From Curvibacter sp. PD_MW3 (GTDB taxonomy: Bacteria > Pseudomonadota > Gammaproteobacteria > Burkholderiales > Burkholderiaceae_C): a stretch of 64,000 nt of DNA. The stretch lies in the NCBI GenBank assembly GCA_002633085.1, contig NSIV01000002.1, forward strand, positions 293,602 to 357,601, in the 5' to 3' direction. Position 1 is the stretch's first letter; the number at the start of each line of letters is the position of its first letter. Shown here one piece after another: positions 9,152-18,691 of the stretch. A program made the position numbers and the translations under genes. The notes below the pieces were generated by a model. It had not been told where the DNA came from and made no database searches. It saw only the letters and a list, made by a program, of their open reading frames with translations.

Positions 9152-10110
9152 TGGTCGTCTTGACGCCCTCAACCAGGAAACGCTGGAGCTGGCGCAGCCG
9201 AGCCGTGCGCGGCCTGGTCTACCAGGTGTTGCTGCTGGCCTTGCTGGCACTGCTGCTTTGGTTCCTGGCCAGCAACACGGCGCGCAACATGGCGCAGCGC
9301 GGTATCCAGAGTGGTTTTGATTTCCTGTTGCAGCCTGCCGGCTTCGAGATCGGCGAGGGCTTGTTCGGCTTCGAGGCCTCGCAGGCCTACTGGCTCGCTT
9401 TTCTCACTGGCCTGGGCAACACCCTGCGCACTGCCCTGGCCGGCATTGTGCTGGCAACGGTGCTGGGCACGGCGCTGGGGGTTGGCCGTTTCTCCCGCAG
9501 TGCGTTGCTGCGCGGTCTGTGTACCAGCTATGTCGAGCTGTTTCGCAACATTCCGCTGCTGCTGCAGTTGCTGATGTGGTATCTGCTGCTGGCCGAAGCA
9601 CTGCCCACATTCGATGCCCCGGCCCAGCTGGGTGTGCTGACGCTCAGCAAGAGCGGGCTGGTCTGGCAGGCCACACCGGATATCGAGCCCCTGTTCACCC
9701 TCAGCCCCGAGTTCCTGGCGCTGACGCTGGGCCTGAGCCTGTACACCGCCGCCTTCATCGCCGAAGTGGTGCGCGCCGGCATAACCGCCGTGCCACGCGG
9801 CCAGAGCGAAGCCGCCGTCGCGCTGGGTCTGGGCCAACGCCAGACCATGCGTCGTGTGGTGCTGCCGCAGGCGCTGCGCGTCATCATCCCGCCGCTGACC
9901 AACCAGTATCTCAACCTCACCAAGAATTCCTCGCTGGCCGTGGCCATCGGCTACCCGGATGTGGTCTCGATCGCCAACACTGCCATCAACCAGACCGGCC
10001 GCGCGGTGGAGTGCCTGGTCATCGTGATGGCAATCTACCTTTGCCTCTCGCTGGCCACCTCGTTGCTGATGAACGTGTACAACGCCCGTGCGGCGCTCAA
10101 GGAGCGCTGA
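9151..10110 (+). CDS. aapQ: general L-amino acid ABC transporter permease AapQ
   Basis: 319-residue inner-membrane permease. An N-terminal helix at about 20-40 is followed by the HisM-type permease domain; the cytosolic EAA loop, which docks on the ATPase, is seen as EAAVALGLGQRQTMRRVVLP near residues 220-240. The start ATG 9151 overlaps the aapJ stop. It pairs with AapM to form the channel. The spacing to aapM is 4 bp. Nothing appears missing compared with the family. Confidence 0.93.
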   Translation: MVVLTPSTRKRWSWRSRAVRGLVYQVLLLALLALLLWFLASNTARNMAQRGIQSGFDFLLQPAGFEIGEGLFGFEASQAYWLAFLTGLGNTLRTALAGIVLATVLGTALGVGRFSRSALLRGLCTSYVELFRNIPLLLQLLMWYLLLAEALPTFDAPAQLGVLTLSKSGLVWQATPDIEPLFTLSPEFLALTLGLSLYTAAFIAEVVRAGITAVPRGQSEAAVALGLGQRQTMRRVVLPQALRVIIPPLTNQYLNLTKNSSLAVAIGYPDVVSIANTAINQTGRAVECLVIVMAIYLCLSLATSLLMNVYNARAALKER

Positions 10111-10114
10111 CGCC

Positions 10115-11218
10115 ATGGCGCCCCAGCACTTCACCCCCATCCCGCCTCGCCCGGCACCGGCACGTCCTGCAGGTGCGGGAGCTTGGCTGCGCAGCCGCTT
10201 GTTCTGCGACCGGGGCACGGCGCTCACCTCGCTGCTGATTGGCGCTGCGCTGTTGTACTGGCTCCCTCAACTACTCGACTGGGCCGTATTGCGTGCCAGT
10301 TGGCGCCCCAACGCCGAGGCCTGTCTGGCCAACCGGGCAGGCGCCTGCTGGGGCGTGGTCGCAGAGAAATACCGCATCATCCTGATGGGCCGCTACCCGT
10401 TCGATGAGCAATGGCGCCCGCTGCTGGCCACCGGGCTGATGATGGCACTGCTGGTCGTCAGCTGCATCCGGCTGTTCTGGCAACGTTGGCTGGTGCTGTT
10501 GTGGCTGGGTGTGCTGGGCATCTTCTTTCTGCTGATGCACGGCAAGGCGCTCGGCCTGAGCCCGGTCGACACCGACCAATGGGGCGGCCTGCCACTGACC
10601 ATCCTGCTGTCCACCCTCTCGATTGCCCTGGCTTTTCCGCTGGCCCTGCTGGTGGCCCTGGGCCGGCGATCCGAGCTGCCGGCCATGCGCGCTGTCTGCA
10701 CCGTCTACGTGGAACTGGTGCGCGGCGTGCCACTGATTTCCGTTCTGTTCATGGCGTCCTTCCTGTTTCCGCTGTTCATGCCACAAGGTCTCTCGATCAA
10801 CGTGCTGCTGCGTGTGCTGGTGGGCATCACGCTGTTTGCAGCTGCCTACATGGCCGAGGTCATCCGTGGCGGTTTGCAGGCTGTCCCGCGCGGACAGATC
10901 GAAGCGGCCGCTGCATTGGGTCTGTCCTGGTGGCAGATCCAGCGCCGGGTGGTGCTGCCGCAAGCGCTGGCCGCCGTGCTGCCGGGGCTGATGAACAACT
11001 TCATTGCCATCTTCAAGGACACCTCATTGGTGACCATCGTCAGCCTGTATGAGCTGACCGGCGCCTTGAGCCTGGCGCTCAATTCCGATGCCGACTGGCG
11101 ACCCTTCAAGCTGGAAGGCTACCTGTTCGTCGCACTGATCTACTTTGTCTTCTGCCTGGCCATGTCGCGCTACAGCCTGTGGGTGGAAAAGCAACTCAAC
11201 CGCGGCCAGGTCCGCTGA
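10115..11218 (+). CDS. aapM: general L-amino acid ABC transporter permease AapM
   Basis: 367-residue second permease of the Aap system, with the usual extra N-terminal membrane segments (about 45-65 and 110-150) before the conserved permease domain. The EAA loop is EAAAALGLSWWQIQRRVVLP near residues 265-285, and LMNNFIAIFKDTSLVTIV is the typical block that follows. The start ATG 10115 is 4 bp after aapQ; an earlier in-frame ATG at 10088 lies inside aapQ. The ATPase gene starts 6 bp downstream. Confidence 0.93.
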   Translation: MAPQHFTPIPPRPAPARPAGAGAWLRSRLFCDRGTALTSLLIGAALLYWLPQLLDWAVLRASWRPNAEACLANRAGACWGVVAEKYRIILMGRYPFDEQWRPLLATGLMMALLVVSCIRLFWQRWLVLLWLGVLGIFFLLMHGKALGLSPVDTDQWGGLPLTILLSTLSIALAFPLALLVALGRRSELPAMRAVCTVYVELVRGVPLISVLFMASFLFPLFMPQGLSINVLLRVLVGITLFAAAYMAEVIRGGLQAVPRGQIEAAAALGLSWWQIQRRVVLPQALAAVLPGLMNNFIAIFKDTSLVTIVSLYELTGALSLALNSDADWRPFKLEGYLFVALIYFVFCLAMSRYSLWVEKQLNRGQVR

Positions 11219-11224
11219 AGCACC

Positions 11225-11968
11225 ATGTCCGATCCCATCATCGTTTTCGAACAAGTCAACAAATGGTATGGCGATGACTTCCATGTGCTGCGCGACATCG
11301 ACCTGTCGGTGGCCAAAGGCGAGCGCATCGTGATCTGCGGCCCGTCCGGCTCGGGCAAATCCACCCTGATCCGCTGCATCAACCGGTTGGAAGAACACCA
11401 GCAGGGCCGGCTCATCGTCAACGGCATGGAACTCGGCGACGACGTCAAAGTTGTCGACGCAGTACGCAGGCAGGTCGGCATGGTGTTCCAGCAGTTCAAC
11501 CTGTTTCCGCACCTGAGCGTGCTAGAGAACCTCACGCTGGCACCGATCCATGTCAACCAGCTGTCCAGGCACGAGGCCGAAGAACGCGCCATGGAGCAGC
11601 TCGCGCGTGTCAAGATCGCCGAGCAGGCGCACAAATTCCCGCTGCAGCTCTCCGGCGGCCAGCAACAACGCGTGGCGATTGCGCGCGCCTTGTGCCTGAA
11701 GCCGAAGATCATGCTGTTCGACGAACCCACTTCCGCACTCGACCCGGAGATGATCAAGGAAGTGCTCGACGTCATGAGCGAGCTGGCAGCCCAGGACATC
11801 ACCATGCTGTGCGTTACGCACGAGATGGGTTTTGCCCGCGCTGTGGCCGACCGCGTGATCTTCATGGACCAGGGCCAGATCGTCGAGCAGAATACGCCGC
11901 ACGAATTCTTCAACCACCCGCAGAGCGAGCGCAGCCGCGATTTCCTCTCCAAGATTCTCGGACACTGA
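11225..11968 (+). CDS. aapP: general L-amino acid ABC transporter ATP-binding protein
   Basis: 247-residue cytoplasmic ATPase powering AapQM. Walker [10 protein letters not shown] is at 39-47, the signature LSGGQQQR and Walker [15 protein letters not shown] follow, and the switch His is in CVTHEMGFA. Full length for the polar-amino-acid uptake family. It is followed after 2 bp by a receptor of an unrelated transporter class. Confidence 0.95.
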   Translation: MSDPIIVFEQVNKWYGDDFHVLRDIDLSVAKGERIVICGPSGSGKSTLIRCINRLEEHQQGRLIVNGMELGDDVKVVDAVRRQVGMVFQQFNLFPHLSVLENLTLAPIHVNQLSRHEAEERAMEQLARVKIAEQAHKFPLQLSGGQQQRVAIARALCLKPKIMLFDEPTSALDPEMIKEVLDVMSELAAQDITMLCVTHEMGFARAVADRVIFMDQGQIVEQNTPHEFFNHPQSERSRDFLSKILGH

Positions 11969-11970
11969 CC

Positions 11971-12933
11971 ATGCTGAAACAATTCACCACCTTGCTTGCC
12001 ACGTTGATGCTGGCTCTCGGTGTCACGGCGCAGACCTTTCCCTCCAAGCCGGTGCGCATCGTGGTTGGCTTTCCGGCCGGCGGCCCGCTCGACCAGCATG
12101 CCCGGCTGCTGAGCGACAAGCTGCAAGCCATACTCGGCCAGCCCGTGCTGATTGACTACAAGGCCGGCGCCGGCGGCACCGTGGGCGCCCAGGAGGTCAT
12201 GAAGGCCGCACCCGACGGCCACACGCTGATGCTGGCCAACACCGGCGTGATGGTCATCAACCCCGCGCTCTACAGCCGACTGCCCTATGCCACGCTGAAG
12301 GACTTCACGCCGGTGGCGCGTACCGCCATGCAGCCACTGGCGCTTCTGGTCAACCCCAAGCTGCCCGTGAGCAGCCTGCAGGAGTTCATCACCTACACAC
12401 GCGCACGCCCCGGCCAGATCAACTACGGCTCGGCCGGCAATGGCGGCATCAGCCACCTGGTGCCCGAAATGTTCAAGAATGCCACCGGCCTGTTCATGGT
12501 GCACATTCCCTACCGCGGCAGCGCCCCAGCTTTCACCGACCTGATGGCGGGTCAGGTTCAGTTCATGGCCGAAAGCATTCCCCAGGCTGCCAACTACCAC
12601 AAGCAAGGCAAGGTGCGTGCGCTGGCTGTCACCAGTCGCAACCGTAACCCGGCCCTGCCCGACATTCCGACGGTGATAGAGACCGGTATCAAGGATTTTG
12701 AAGTCGTCGGCTTCTATGGCTTTCTTGCACCGGCCGGCACACCGAAGGAGGTGGTTGCCAAACTGAGCGAGGCCTTCCGTCAGGTACTGGCATTGCCCGA
12801 AATCCGCAATCGCATGATTACGCAGGGGGCTGACCCGGCCTTTCTGGGCGCCGACGACTTCGCCAAATTCCTGGCGTCTGAAATGCCGCGTTGGGCTAGC
12901 GCGGTGCAGAAATCCGGCGCCAAGCTGGACTGA
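11971..12933 (+). CDS. Bug-family (tripartite tricarboxylate transporter) periplasmic receptor
   Basis: 320-residue secreted receptor of the Bug/TctC family. The signal peptide ends near residue 20 (VTAQ), and the mature start FPSKPVRIVVGFPAGGP is the family hallmark, followed by DYKAGAGGTVGA. Bug proteins bind small carboxylates or aromatics and usually work with TctA/TctB membrane subunits or as sensors; neither TctA nor TctB is in the window. It follows aapP by 2 bp, so it is made with an amino-acid ABC transporter whose own receptor is already present. The ligand is unknown. Confidence 0.9.
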   Translation: MLKQFTTLLATLMLALGVTAQTFPSKPVRIVVGFPAGGPLDQHARLLSDKLQAILGQPVLIDYKAGAGGTVGAQEVMKAAPDGHTLMLANTGVMVINPALYSRLPYATLKDFTPVARTAMQPLALLVNPKLPVSSLQEFITYTRARPGQINYGSAGNGGISHLVPEMFKNATGLFMVHIPYRGSAPAFTDLMAGQVQFMAESIPQAANYHKQGKVRALAVTSRNRNPALPDIPTVIETGIKDFEVVGFYGFLAPAGTPKEVVAKLSEAFRQVLALPEIRNRMITQGADPAFLGADDFAKFLASEMPRWASAVQKSGAKLD

Positions 12934-12941
12934 AGCGAGCC

Positions 12942-13217
12942 ATGACAGCGCCCGCCCCGCTTGCGGCATTGCAATTGCAACTGGACGCCTTGCGCAGCGG
13001 CCAGCTGCGGGCAGCCGATTTCAGCCAGGCCGCCCGAGTCCAAACCGCCATGCTGGCCCTGCCGCCGCGTTACGCCGACGTACTACACCAGTTGCTCGAT
13101 CGACTCGAATCAAGTGCCTTGTTTGCCGAGGAAAGCTGCTCCTTCAGTCAGCAAGGCCTGCTGGACAGCCTGCAGCTGTGGCTGGACAAGGCCGGCCGGC
13201 AACTGGCAGGCCGCTGA
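12942..13217 (+). CDS. small hypothetical protein
   Basis: 91-residue protein of unknown function, not recognised. It is largely helical and leucine/glutamine-rich, with no signal peptide or membrane segment, so probably cytoplasmic. It starts 8 bp after the Bug receptor gene and shares its codon style, which supports it being a real last gene of the aap transcript. The only Cys is in EESCSF near residue 65. It could be a helical adaptor, but the sequence gives no direct hint. Confidence 0.6.
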   Translation: MTAPAPLAALQLQLDALRSGQLRAADFSQAARVQTAMLALPPRYADVLHQLLDRLESSALFAEESCSFSQQGLLDSLQLWLDKAGRQLAGR

Positions 13218-13281
13218 CGCATCCACCCGCTTGACCCCGTGACTGGCAGGCCCATGCTGGTCAAGACTGGCTGTTTTTTAT

Positions 13282-13304
13282 AAGATGCATGTAATTTAAA
13301 TCTT
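13282..13304 (+). promoter_or_regulatory. NsrR-like operator (nitric oxide-responsive repressor site)
   Basis: AAGATGCAT (13282-13290), 5 nt, then TTAAATCTT (13296-13304). The left half equals the core of the NsrR consensus, AAGATGCATTT; the right half, read in reverse, is AAGATTTAA, an imperfect partner. A TATAAG hexamer at 13279-13284 overlaps the left arm, as expected for a repressor that covers the promoter. The site is 33 bp before a truncated hemoglobin and NnrS, both common NsrR targets. Confidence 0.7.
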
Positions 13305-13337
13305 TAATGCCGGCCTCGCTCCGGCCAGGAGTCGCCC

Positions 13338-13751
13338 ATGCCCGATCCACAACTGTGCAGCGAAGAAGAAATCGCTGAACTGGTACACCGCTTCTACGCA
13401 CGGGTGAGGCGCGATGAACAACTGGGGCCGATCTTCCAGGCGCACGTGCATGACTGGGATGCACACCTCGTCAAACTGACAGACTTCTGGTCTTCCGCTT
13501 TGCGTGGCACACGGCGCTTTCGCGGCACCCCCATGCCGGTGCATGCCGCCCTGCCGGGGCTGACGGCCGGGCTGTTCCTGCACTGGCTGCAACTCTTCGA
13601 GGCAACCGCCGCCGAATTGCCCAACCAGGCTCTGCGCGAGCGCGTGACCGAACTGGCCAACCGCATCGCGCAAAGCCTGTGGTACGGCTACCAGATCGCC
13701 CATCACATGCCCCAGGATACGGCACAGATCGAGGAGCTGTCGCATGAGTAA
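13338..13751 (+). CDS. group III truncated hemoglobin
   Basis: 137-residue cytoplasmic heme protein. Visible are Tyr B10 (Y20), the MPVHAAL segment with proximal His F8 (H69) and the Trp-containing G helix LHWLQLF. Group III (trHbP) globins are short, bind O2 and NO tightly and in several bacteria take part in NO detoxification. The start ATG 13338 follows CCAGGAG. Its last codons overlap nnrS (13744), so the two are translated together, and the NsrR-like operator upstream suggests derepression by NO. Confidence 0.9.
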   Translation: MPDPQLCSEEEIAELVHRFYARVRRDEQLGPIFQAHVHDWDAHLVKLTDFWSSALRGTRRFRGTPMPVHAALPGLTAGLFLHWLQLFEATAAELPNQALRERVTELANRIAQSLWYGYQIAHHMPQDTAQIEELSHE

Positions 13752-14973
13752 CCTGTTGCAGATCAACGAACCCGAGACGCCCGAACGCATCGCGCCTTCG
13801 CTGCAGGCGTTTCTGGAAATGGGCTTTCGCCCACTGTACCTGGCGGGCATCGCCTGGGCGCTGGTGGCGGTCGCGCTCTGGATCTTCTGGCCCCAACTGC
13901 TACAAGGACCTTTGGCAGGGGTGGCCTGGCACGCCCACGAGATGATGTGGGGCTTCGTTGCCACCATTGCCATCGGCTTCCTGATGACCGCAGGCGCCAA
14001 CTGGACCGGCGTCAACCCCATGCCGGGCCCCATCCTGTTGGCGGCCTGCGTGCTGTGGCTGGCCGCCCGCGTGGGCCTGCTGGCCGGCACTTCGGCCATG
14101 TTCTGGCTCGGGTTTGGCGCCGAAGCAGCCTTCTTCCTGCTGGCCTGTGTCGCCATGGCGCGCGCCGTGTACGGCACACGCAACCGCCGCAACTATGCGG
14201 TCCCCGGGCTGCTGCTCGGGCTGGGTGCCACAGATGTGCTGTACCTGCTGGCGGCACTGGACGGCGACTACACCTTGCTGATGCAGCGCTTCAATGCCGG
14301 CTTGCTGTGCATGGCCGTGATCGCCCTCCTGGTCGGCCGGCGCGTCATTCCCTTCTTCGCCATGCGGGCCGTGCCGGGCCTCAGCATCCCGTTACAGGAA
14401 CGCAGCGGCCTGGTGCAACTGGGCGCCGGCGCGCTGGCGGTGCTGTTCGTGTTGTTGCAATGGCAGCTCCCCCTGGCGCTGGCCTTGTTGGCGGCCGGCA
14501 GCGTGCCTGTGTGGCAACTGCTGACCTGGAATCCCTGGGCTGTGCGCCGCAAACCGTTGCTGTGGATCCTGTACGCCGGTTATGCCAGTCTCGGTGCCGG
14601 CTTGCTGGTGGCTGCAGCCCAGGCCGCAGGGCTGCCCCTCCGTACGGCCGTCCATGTGCATGTGATCGCCATGGGAGGTTTCTCCGTCTTGATCATTGGC
14701 ATGGTCACGCGCACGGCGCTCGGTCACCTGGGGCGACCGTTGGCGGTGGACCGCAGCATGACGGCGAGTTACATGCTGATGCTGCTGGCGTTTGTGCTGC
14801 GACTGGCAGCACTGTATCCCTCGACATTCAGCGCCTTGCTGTTGCAGGGTGCCGCACTGGCCTGGATCGCAGCCCTGGCACTGTATCTCTGGCGTTTCTT
14901 CCCGTGGATGATCCGGCCGCGACCCGACCGCGCTGCCGCGCCAGCCACCGTCATCGTGAGCAAGCGGCCATGA
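13744..14973 (+). CDS. nnrS: NnrS family heme/copper membrane protein
   Basis: 409-residue integral membrane protein with about twelve hydrophobic helices, full length for NnrS. Conserved histidines appear in [10 protein letters not shown] (near residue 60), HVHVIAMGG and TRTALGH. NnrS proteins bind heme and copper and protect against nitrosative stress, helping to limit dinitrosyl-iron complexes in the cell. It overlaps the globin gene by 8 bp and the ferredoxin gene by 4 bp (ATGA at 14970-14973), giving one NO-response unit. Confidence 0.93.
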   Translation: MSNLLQINEPETPERIAPSLQAFLEMGFRPLYLAGIAWALVAVALWIFWPQLLQGPLAGVAWHAHEMMWGFVATIAIGFLMTAGANWTGVNPMPGPILLAACVLWLAARVGLLAGTSAMFWLGFGAEAAFFLLACVAMARAVYGTRNRRNYAVPGLLLGLGATDVLYLLAALDGDYTLLMQRFNAGLLCMAVIALLVGRRVIPFFAMRAVPGLSIPLQERSGLVQLGAGALAVLFVLLQWQLPLALALLAAGSVPVWQLLTWNPWAVRRKPLLWILYAGYASLGAGLLVAAAQAAGLPLRTAVHVHVIAMGGFSVLIIGMVTRTALGHLGRPLAVDRSMTASYMLMLLAFVLRLAALYPSTFSALLLQGAALAWIAALALYLWRFFPWMIRPRPDRAAAPATVIVSKRP

Positions 14974-15314
14974 CGCACGTTGTCACTGAATCCTGCATCC
15001 GTTGCAAATACACCGACTGCGTCGACGTCTGTCCGGTCGACGCTTTTCGCGCCGGCAAGAACATGCTGGTGATCGACCCCAACGATTGCATCGACTGCGC
15101 CTTGTGCATTCCGGAATGTCCGGTGGATGCCATCTTCGTGGAAGAGGACGTGCCGGCCGACCAGCAAACCTTCATTGATCTGAACGCCCGGCTGGCCAAA
15201 CGCTGGCCTCTCATCGCCCGAAGCCGCCTGGCCCTGCCCGACGCGGACGATTGGGCCAAGGTCAAGGACAAAAAAGACCAGCTCGACGAGCGGGGCGACA
15301 ACGAGAAGGAGTGA
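14970..15314 (+). CDS. fdxA: 7Fe ferredoxin, FdxA type
   Basis: 114-residue cytoplasmic ferredoxin. The first motif C9-x2-C12-x4-C17-x3-C21-P is the arrangement that carries a 3Fe-4S cluster, and C40-x2-C43-x2-C46-x3-C50-P supplies a 4Fe-4S cluster. The long acidic/basic C-terminal region after residue 60 is typical of this type. The start is the ATG overlapping the nnrS stop. It probably supplies electrons to an NO- or iron-sulfur-related process alongside its neighbours, which is inference from context. Confidence 0.9.
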   Translation: MTHVVTESCIRCKYTDCVDVCPVDAFRAGKNMLVIDPNDCIDCALCIPECPVDAIFVEEDVPADQQTFIDLNARLAKRWPLIARSRLALPDADDWAKVKDKKDQLDERGDNEKE

Positions 15315-15509
15315 GCAACGCCCGCCGTTGCTGATCAGCCGGCTGAGGTACGCGCCCTCATCAGCAATCCGATCGCCTGTTCTGAGGCCTGTGTGCCCCC
15401 TCCGGGGTCTCTCCTGTGTCATGCGTGCAAGGTCACGCAAAAAGACTTATAAAACGACGTGGACCGGCATCACCCGGCCACGCCGCCAAATAACTCGAGG
15501 AGACACGAC

Positions 15510-16013
15510 ATGGCGAAACTCAACGTCAACGGCAAGGCCCGTGAATTCGAGGCCGAGCCCGACACCCCACTGCTGTGGGTGCTGCGCGAACAGCTCAGCC
15601 TGACCGGCACCAAATACGGCTGCGGTATCGCACAGTGCGGTGCTTGCACTGTGCACATCGATGGCGCACCGGTACGCAGTTGCGTGCGGCCGCTGGCCTC
15701 ACTCTCGGGTCAGGAAAAGATCGTCACCATCGAGGGCTTGTCGAAGAACGGTTCGCACCCGGTGCAAAAAGCCTGGGCCAAGCTGGACGTGCCGCAATGC
15801 GGCTTCTGCCAGAGCGGCATGATCATGGCCGTCACCGCCCTGCTCAAGACCAAGCCCAACCCGAGTGACGCCGACATCGACGCGGCCGTCACCAACATCT
15901 GCCGCTGTGGCACCTACAACCGGGTGCGCGCCGCCATCAAGGTCGTGGCCAAGGGTGGCGCCACCAAGATGGCCAAGCTGGCCATCCAGCACGCAGACGG
16001 GAGCACCACATGA
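15510..16013 (+). CDS. (2Fe-2S) subunit of molybdenum hydroxylase (IorA-like)
   Basis: 167-residue small subunit with two [2Fe-2S] clusters: plant-type C38, C43, C46 and C58, and the alpha-helical one C97, C100, C131 and C133. It matches the alpha subunits of isoquinoline 1-oxidoreductase and aldehyde dehydrogenases of this group. It has no signal peptide; partners of this type travel through the Tat pathway bound to the large subunit. The start ATG 15510 follows GAGGAGACACGAC. The stop overlaps the large-subunit start (ATGA at 16010). The 195 bp upstream gap contains no gene; a promoter there is likely but not resolved. Confidence 0.93.
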   Translation: MAKLNVNGKAREFEAEPDTPLLWVLREQLSLTGTKYGCGIAQCGACTVHIDGAPVRSCVRPLASLSGQEKIVTIEGLSKNGSHPVQKAWAKLDVPQCGFCQSGMIMAVTALLKTKPNPSDADIDAAVTNICRCGTYNRVRAAIKVVAKGGATKMAKLAIQHADGSTT

Positions 16014-18193
16014 GCACCACCGCCCTGCAGCCCCAACTCTCCCGCCGCAGCTTTCTGGCCAGCACTGGCGCTGCCGCCGGAGGCCTGATGGTGAGCTTCC
16101 ACATTCCCTTTGCCAACGCCCAGGACAGTACGCCGGAAGTCAATGCCTGGGTGGTCATCCAACCCGATGACACGGTGGTGATCCGCATCGCCCGCTCCGA
16201 AATGGGCCAGGGCACACTGACCGGCCTGGCCCAACTGGTGGCCGAGGAACTGGAATGCAACTGGGCCAAGGTCACCACCGAGTACCCGACCCCAGGCCAG
16301 AATCTGGCGCGCAAGCGCGTCTGGGGGAATTTCGCCACCGGCGGCAGCCGCGGCATCCGTGAATCGCACGACTATGTGCGCAAGGGTGGCGCCATGGCGC
16401 GCATCCTGCTGGTGCAGGCCGCCGCTGACGGCTGGGGTGTACCTGCCACGGAGTGCGTGGCCGCCAACAGCGTGATCACGCACAAGGCCTCCGGCCGCAA
16501 AACCACCTACGGCAAGGTGGCTGCTGCCGCGGCCAAGCTCACACCGCCCGATGCCACCAGCATCACGCTCAAAGACCCGAAGACCTGGAAGCTCGCCGGC
16601 AAGCGGCTGGCACGGCTGGACACCGTCAAGAAGACCACGGGGGAACAAAACTACGGCATCGACCTACAGTTGCCAGGCCTCCTCAATGCGGCGATCAAGG
16701 ATTGCCCGGTCTTCGGCGGCAAGCTCAAGAACTTCAATGCCGCGGCGATCGAGGGTCGCCCGGGCGTGAAAAAAGTGGTGCAGGTCGGGGACAGCGCCGT
16801 GGCCGTGGTGGCCGATACCTGGTGGCGCGCCAAGACGGCGCTCGACGCGCTGCCGATCGAATGGGACTACGGCCCCAACGCGCGCATCTCGCAAGCTGAC
16901 ATCCAGCAAACGCTCAAGGAGGGCTTGGCCTTCACCGGTCCAACCGTGGTGGGCAACAGCAATGGCGACGCGCCGGCTGCCATTGCCGCGGCTGCGCGCA
17001 AGATCGAAGCCGTCTACACCTACCCCTTCCAGAACCACGCCACCATGGAGCCGATGAACGCCACAGCGCGCTGGACACCTGAGCGCTGCGAGGTCTGGGT
17101 GCCGACGCAAAACGGCGAGGCGGCGTTGGCCGCCGCAGCCGAAGCTTCGGGCCTGCCGCCGGCCCAGTGCGAGGTCTACAAGCTGTACCTCGGTGGCGGT
17201 TTCGGCCGGCGCGGACGCAGCGACTTCGTGACCCAAGCGGTACAGATCGCCAAGGCCATGCCGGGCACACCCATCAAGATGATCTGGTCGCGCGAGGAGG
17301 ACATGCAGCACGGCTCCTACCACCCAGTGACGCAGTGCAAACTCACCGCCGGCCTGGACGCGCAAGGCAACATCAGCGGCCTGCACATGCGCATCTCGGG
17401 CCAGTCCATCCTGGCCACAGTGGCGCCGCAGACCATCAAGGATGGCCGCGACATGCTGGTGTTCCAGGGCCTGAACACATCCGGCCCGGAAGCCTCGATC
17501 GGCTACAGCTTCCCCAACCTGCTGATCGACCACGCCATGCGCAACCCGCATGTGCCGGCCGGCTTCTGGCGTGGCGTCAACCTGAACCAGAACGCGATCT
17601 ATCTTGAGAGCTTCATCGACGAGATTGCCCACGCCACCGGCCAGGACCCACTGGCACTGCGCCGCAAGCTGATGGCCAATCACCCCAAGCACCTCGCGGT
17701 GCTCAATGCGGTGGCCGAACGCGCCGGCTGGGACAAGCCGGCACCCAAGGGGGTGTTTCGCGGCTTGGCACAGACCATGGGCTTCGGCAGTTATGTTGCC
17801 GCCTGCGCCGAAGTGTCGGTCCGTGACGACGGCCAGCTCAAGATCCACCGCATCGTGGCCGCCACTGACCCGGGGCATGCTGTCAACCCGCAGCAGATCG
17901 AAGCGCAGGTGGAAGGCTCCTTCTCGTATGGTCTGTCAGCGGCCCTGTTCGGTGAGATCACGGTCAAGGACGGTGCGGTCGAGCAGAAGAACTTTGACAG
18001 CTACCCCGTGGTGCGGATGGCCGACATGCCGAAGGTGGAAACCATCGTGTTGCCTTCCGGTGGCTTCTGGGGTGGCGTCGGCGAGCCCACCATTGCGGTG
18101 GCGGCACCCGCCGTGCTGAATGCAATCTTTGCGGCTACCGGCAAACGCATCCGCGAATTGCCGCTCAAGCAGCACAGCCTGAAACGGGCATGA
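16010..18193 (+). CDS. Tat-exported molybdopterin-dependent oxidoreductase, large subunit (IorB-like)
   Basis: 727-residue member of the xanthine-oxidase family with the single-polypeptide Mo-binding layout of isoquinoline 1-oxidoreductase beta subunit. A Tat signal SRRSFLAS is at 11-18 and cleavage is likely near ANAQ (about 37-40), so the enzyme acts in the periplasm. The glycine-rich GGGFGRRG motif and the C-terminal GVGEP with the catalytic Glu (E692) are intact. It hydroxylates a carbon with water-derived oxygen; the substrate is unknown. It overlaps both the iron-sulfur subunit and SoxX by 4 bp, so its natural electron acceptor may be the Sox cytochromes encoded next. Confidence 0.92.
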   Translation: MSTTALQPQLSRRSFLASTGAAAGGLMVSFHIPFANAQDSTPEVNAWVVIQPDDTVVIRIARSEMGQGTLTGLAQLVAEELECNWAKVTTEYPTPGQNLARKRVWGNFATGGSRGIRESHDYVRKGGAMARILLVQAAADGWGVPATECVAANSVITHKASGRKTTYGKVAAAAAKLTPPDATSITLKDPKTWKLAGKRLARLDTVKKTTGEQNYGIDLQLPGLLNAAIKDCPVFGGKLKNFNAAAIEGRPGVKKVVQVGDSAVAVVADTWWRAKTALDALPIEWDYGPNARISQADIQQTLKEGLAFTGPTVVGNSNGDAPAAIAAAARKIEAVYTYPFQNHATMEPMNATARWTPERCEVWVPTQNGEAALAAAAEASGLPPAQCEVYKLYLGGGFGRRGRSDFVTQAVQIAKAMPGTPIKMIWSREEDMQHGSYHPVTQCKLTAGLDAQGNISGLHMRISGQSILATVAPQTIKDGRDMLVFQGLNTSGPEASIGYSFPNLLIDHAMRNPHVPAGFWRGVNLNQNAIYLESFIDEIAHATGQDPLALRRKLMANHPKHLAVLNAVAERAGWDKPAPKGVFRGLAQTMGFGSYVAACAEVSVRDDGQLKIHRIVAATDPGHAVNPQQIEAQVEGSFSYGLSAALFGEITVKDGAVEQKNFDSYPVVRMADMPKVETIVLPSGGFWGGVGEPTIAVAAPAVLNAIFAATGKRIRELPLKQHSLKRA

Positions 18194-18684
18194 AGCAAGG
18201 CATGGCGGCATACCTGTCACGGGTGTGCCGCCTGTTCCCACGGGTTGGCGCCATGACCTGGCTGTCTCTCATGGCCCTGTCGGCCACCGCACAAACAACC
18301 GTACCCTCAGGCGGTTTCCATGTGGTGGACGACGGCATTCCCGAGCCCTTGAGCAGCGCACCGGGGGATGCGACGCGCGGGCGCGGCATCGTCGCCAACC
18401 GCCAGCTGGGCCTGTGCTTGCTGTGCCATCGCGGCCCCCTACCGGAGGAACGCTTCCAGGGCACTCTGGCGCCCGACCTTGCCGGCACCGGCCGCCGCTG
18501 GACCGCCGCACAACTGCGGCTGCGGCTGGTCGATGCGCGTCGCCTCAACCCTGACAGCATCATGCCTGCTTATTACCGCAGTGAGGGACTGACCCGCGTT
18601 GGCAACGCCTGGCAGGGCAAGACCCTGCTGTCTGCGCAGCAGATGGAAGACGTGGTGGCTTACCTGCTCACATTGAACGACTGA
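18190..18684 (+). CDS. soxX: SoxX-like monoheme cytochrome c
   Basis: 164-residue periplasmic cytochrome. The signal peptide ends near residue 34 (ATAQ). One heme site, C76-LL-C79-H80, and the methionine ligand M125 in DSIMPAYY, with the SoxX-type surroundings (GNCxxCH-like block, the RVGNAWQGK end region). In the Sox pathway SoxX pairs with SoxA to conjugate thiosulfate onto SoxY. It starts inside the last codons of the molybdenum subunit (ATGA at 18190). Confidence 0.85.
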   Translation: MKQGMAAYLSRVCRLFPRVGAMTWLSLMALSATAQTTVPSGGFHVVDDGIPEPLSSAPGDATRGRGIVANRQLGLCLLCHRGPLPEERFQGTLAPDLAGTGRRWTAAQLRLRLVDARRLNPDSIMPAYYRSEGLTRVGNAWQGKTLLSAQQMEDVVAYLLTLND

Positions 18685-18691
18685 ACCAACC

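Noticed and set aside
6299-9250. A 983-residue minus-strand open frame covering the synthetase and running across aapJ
   Set aside because: Only the part below 7996 has synthetase homology and a ribosome site; the rest is antisense of aapJ, caused by high GC.
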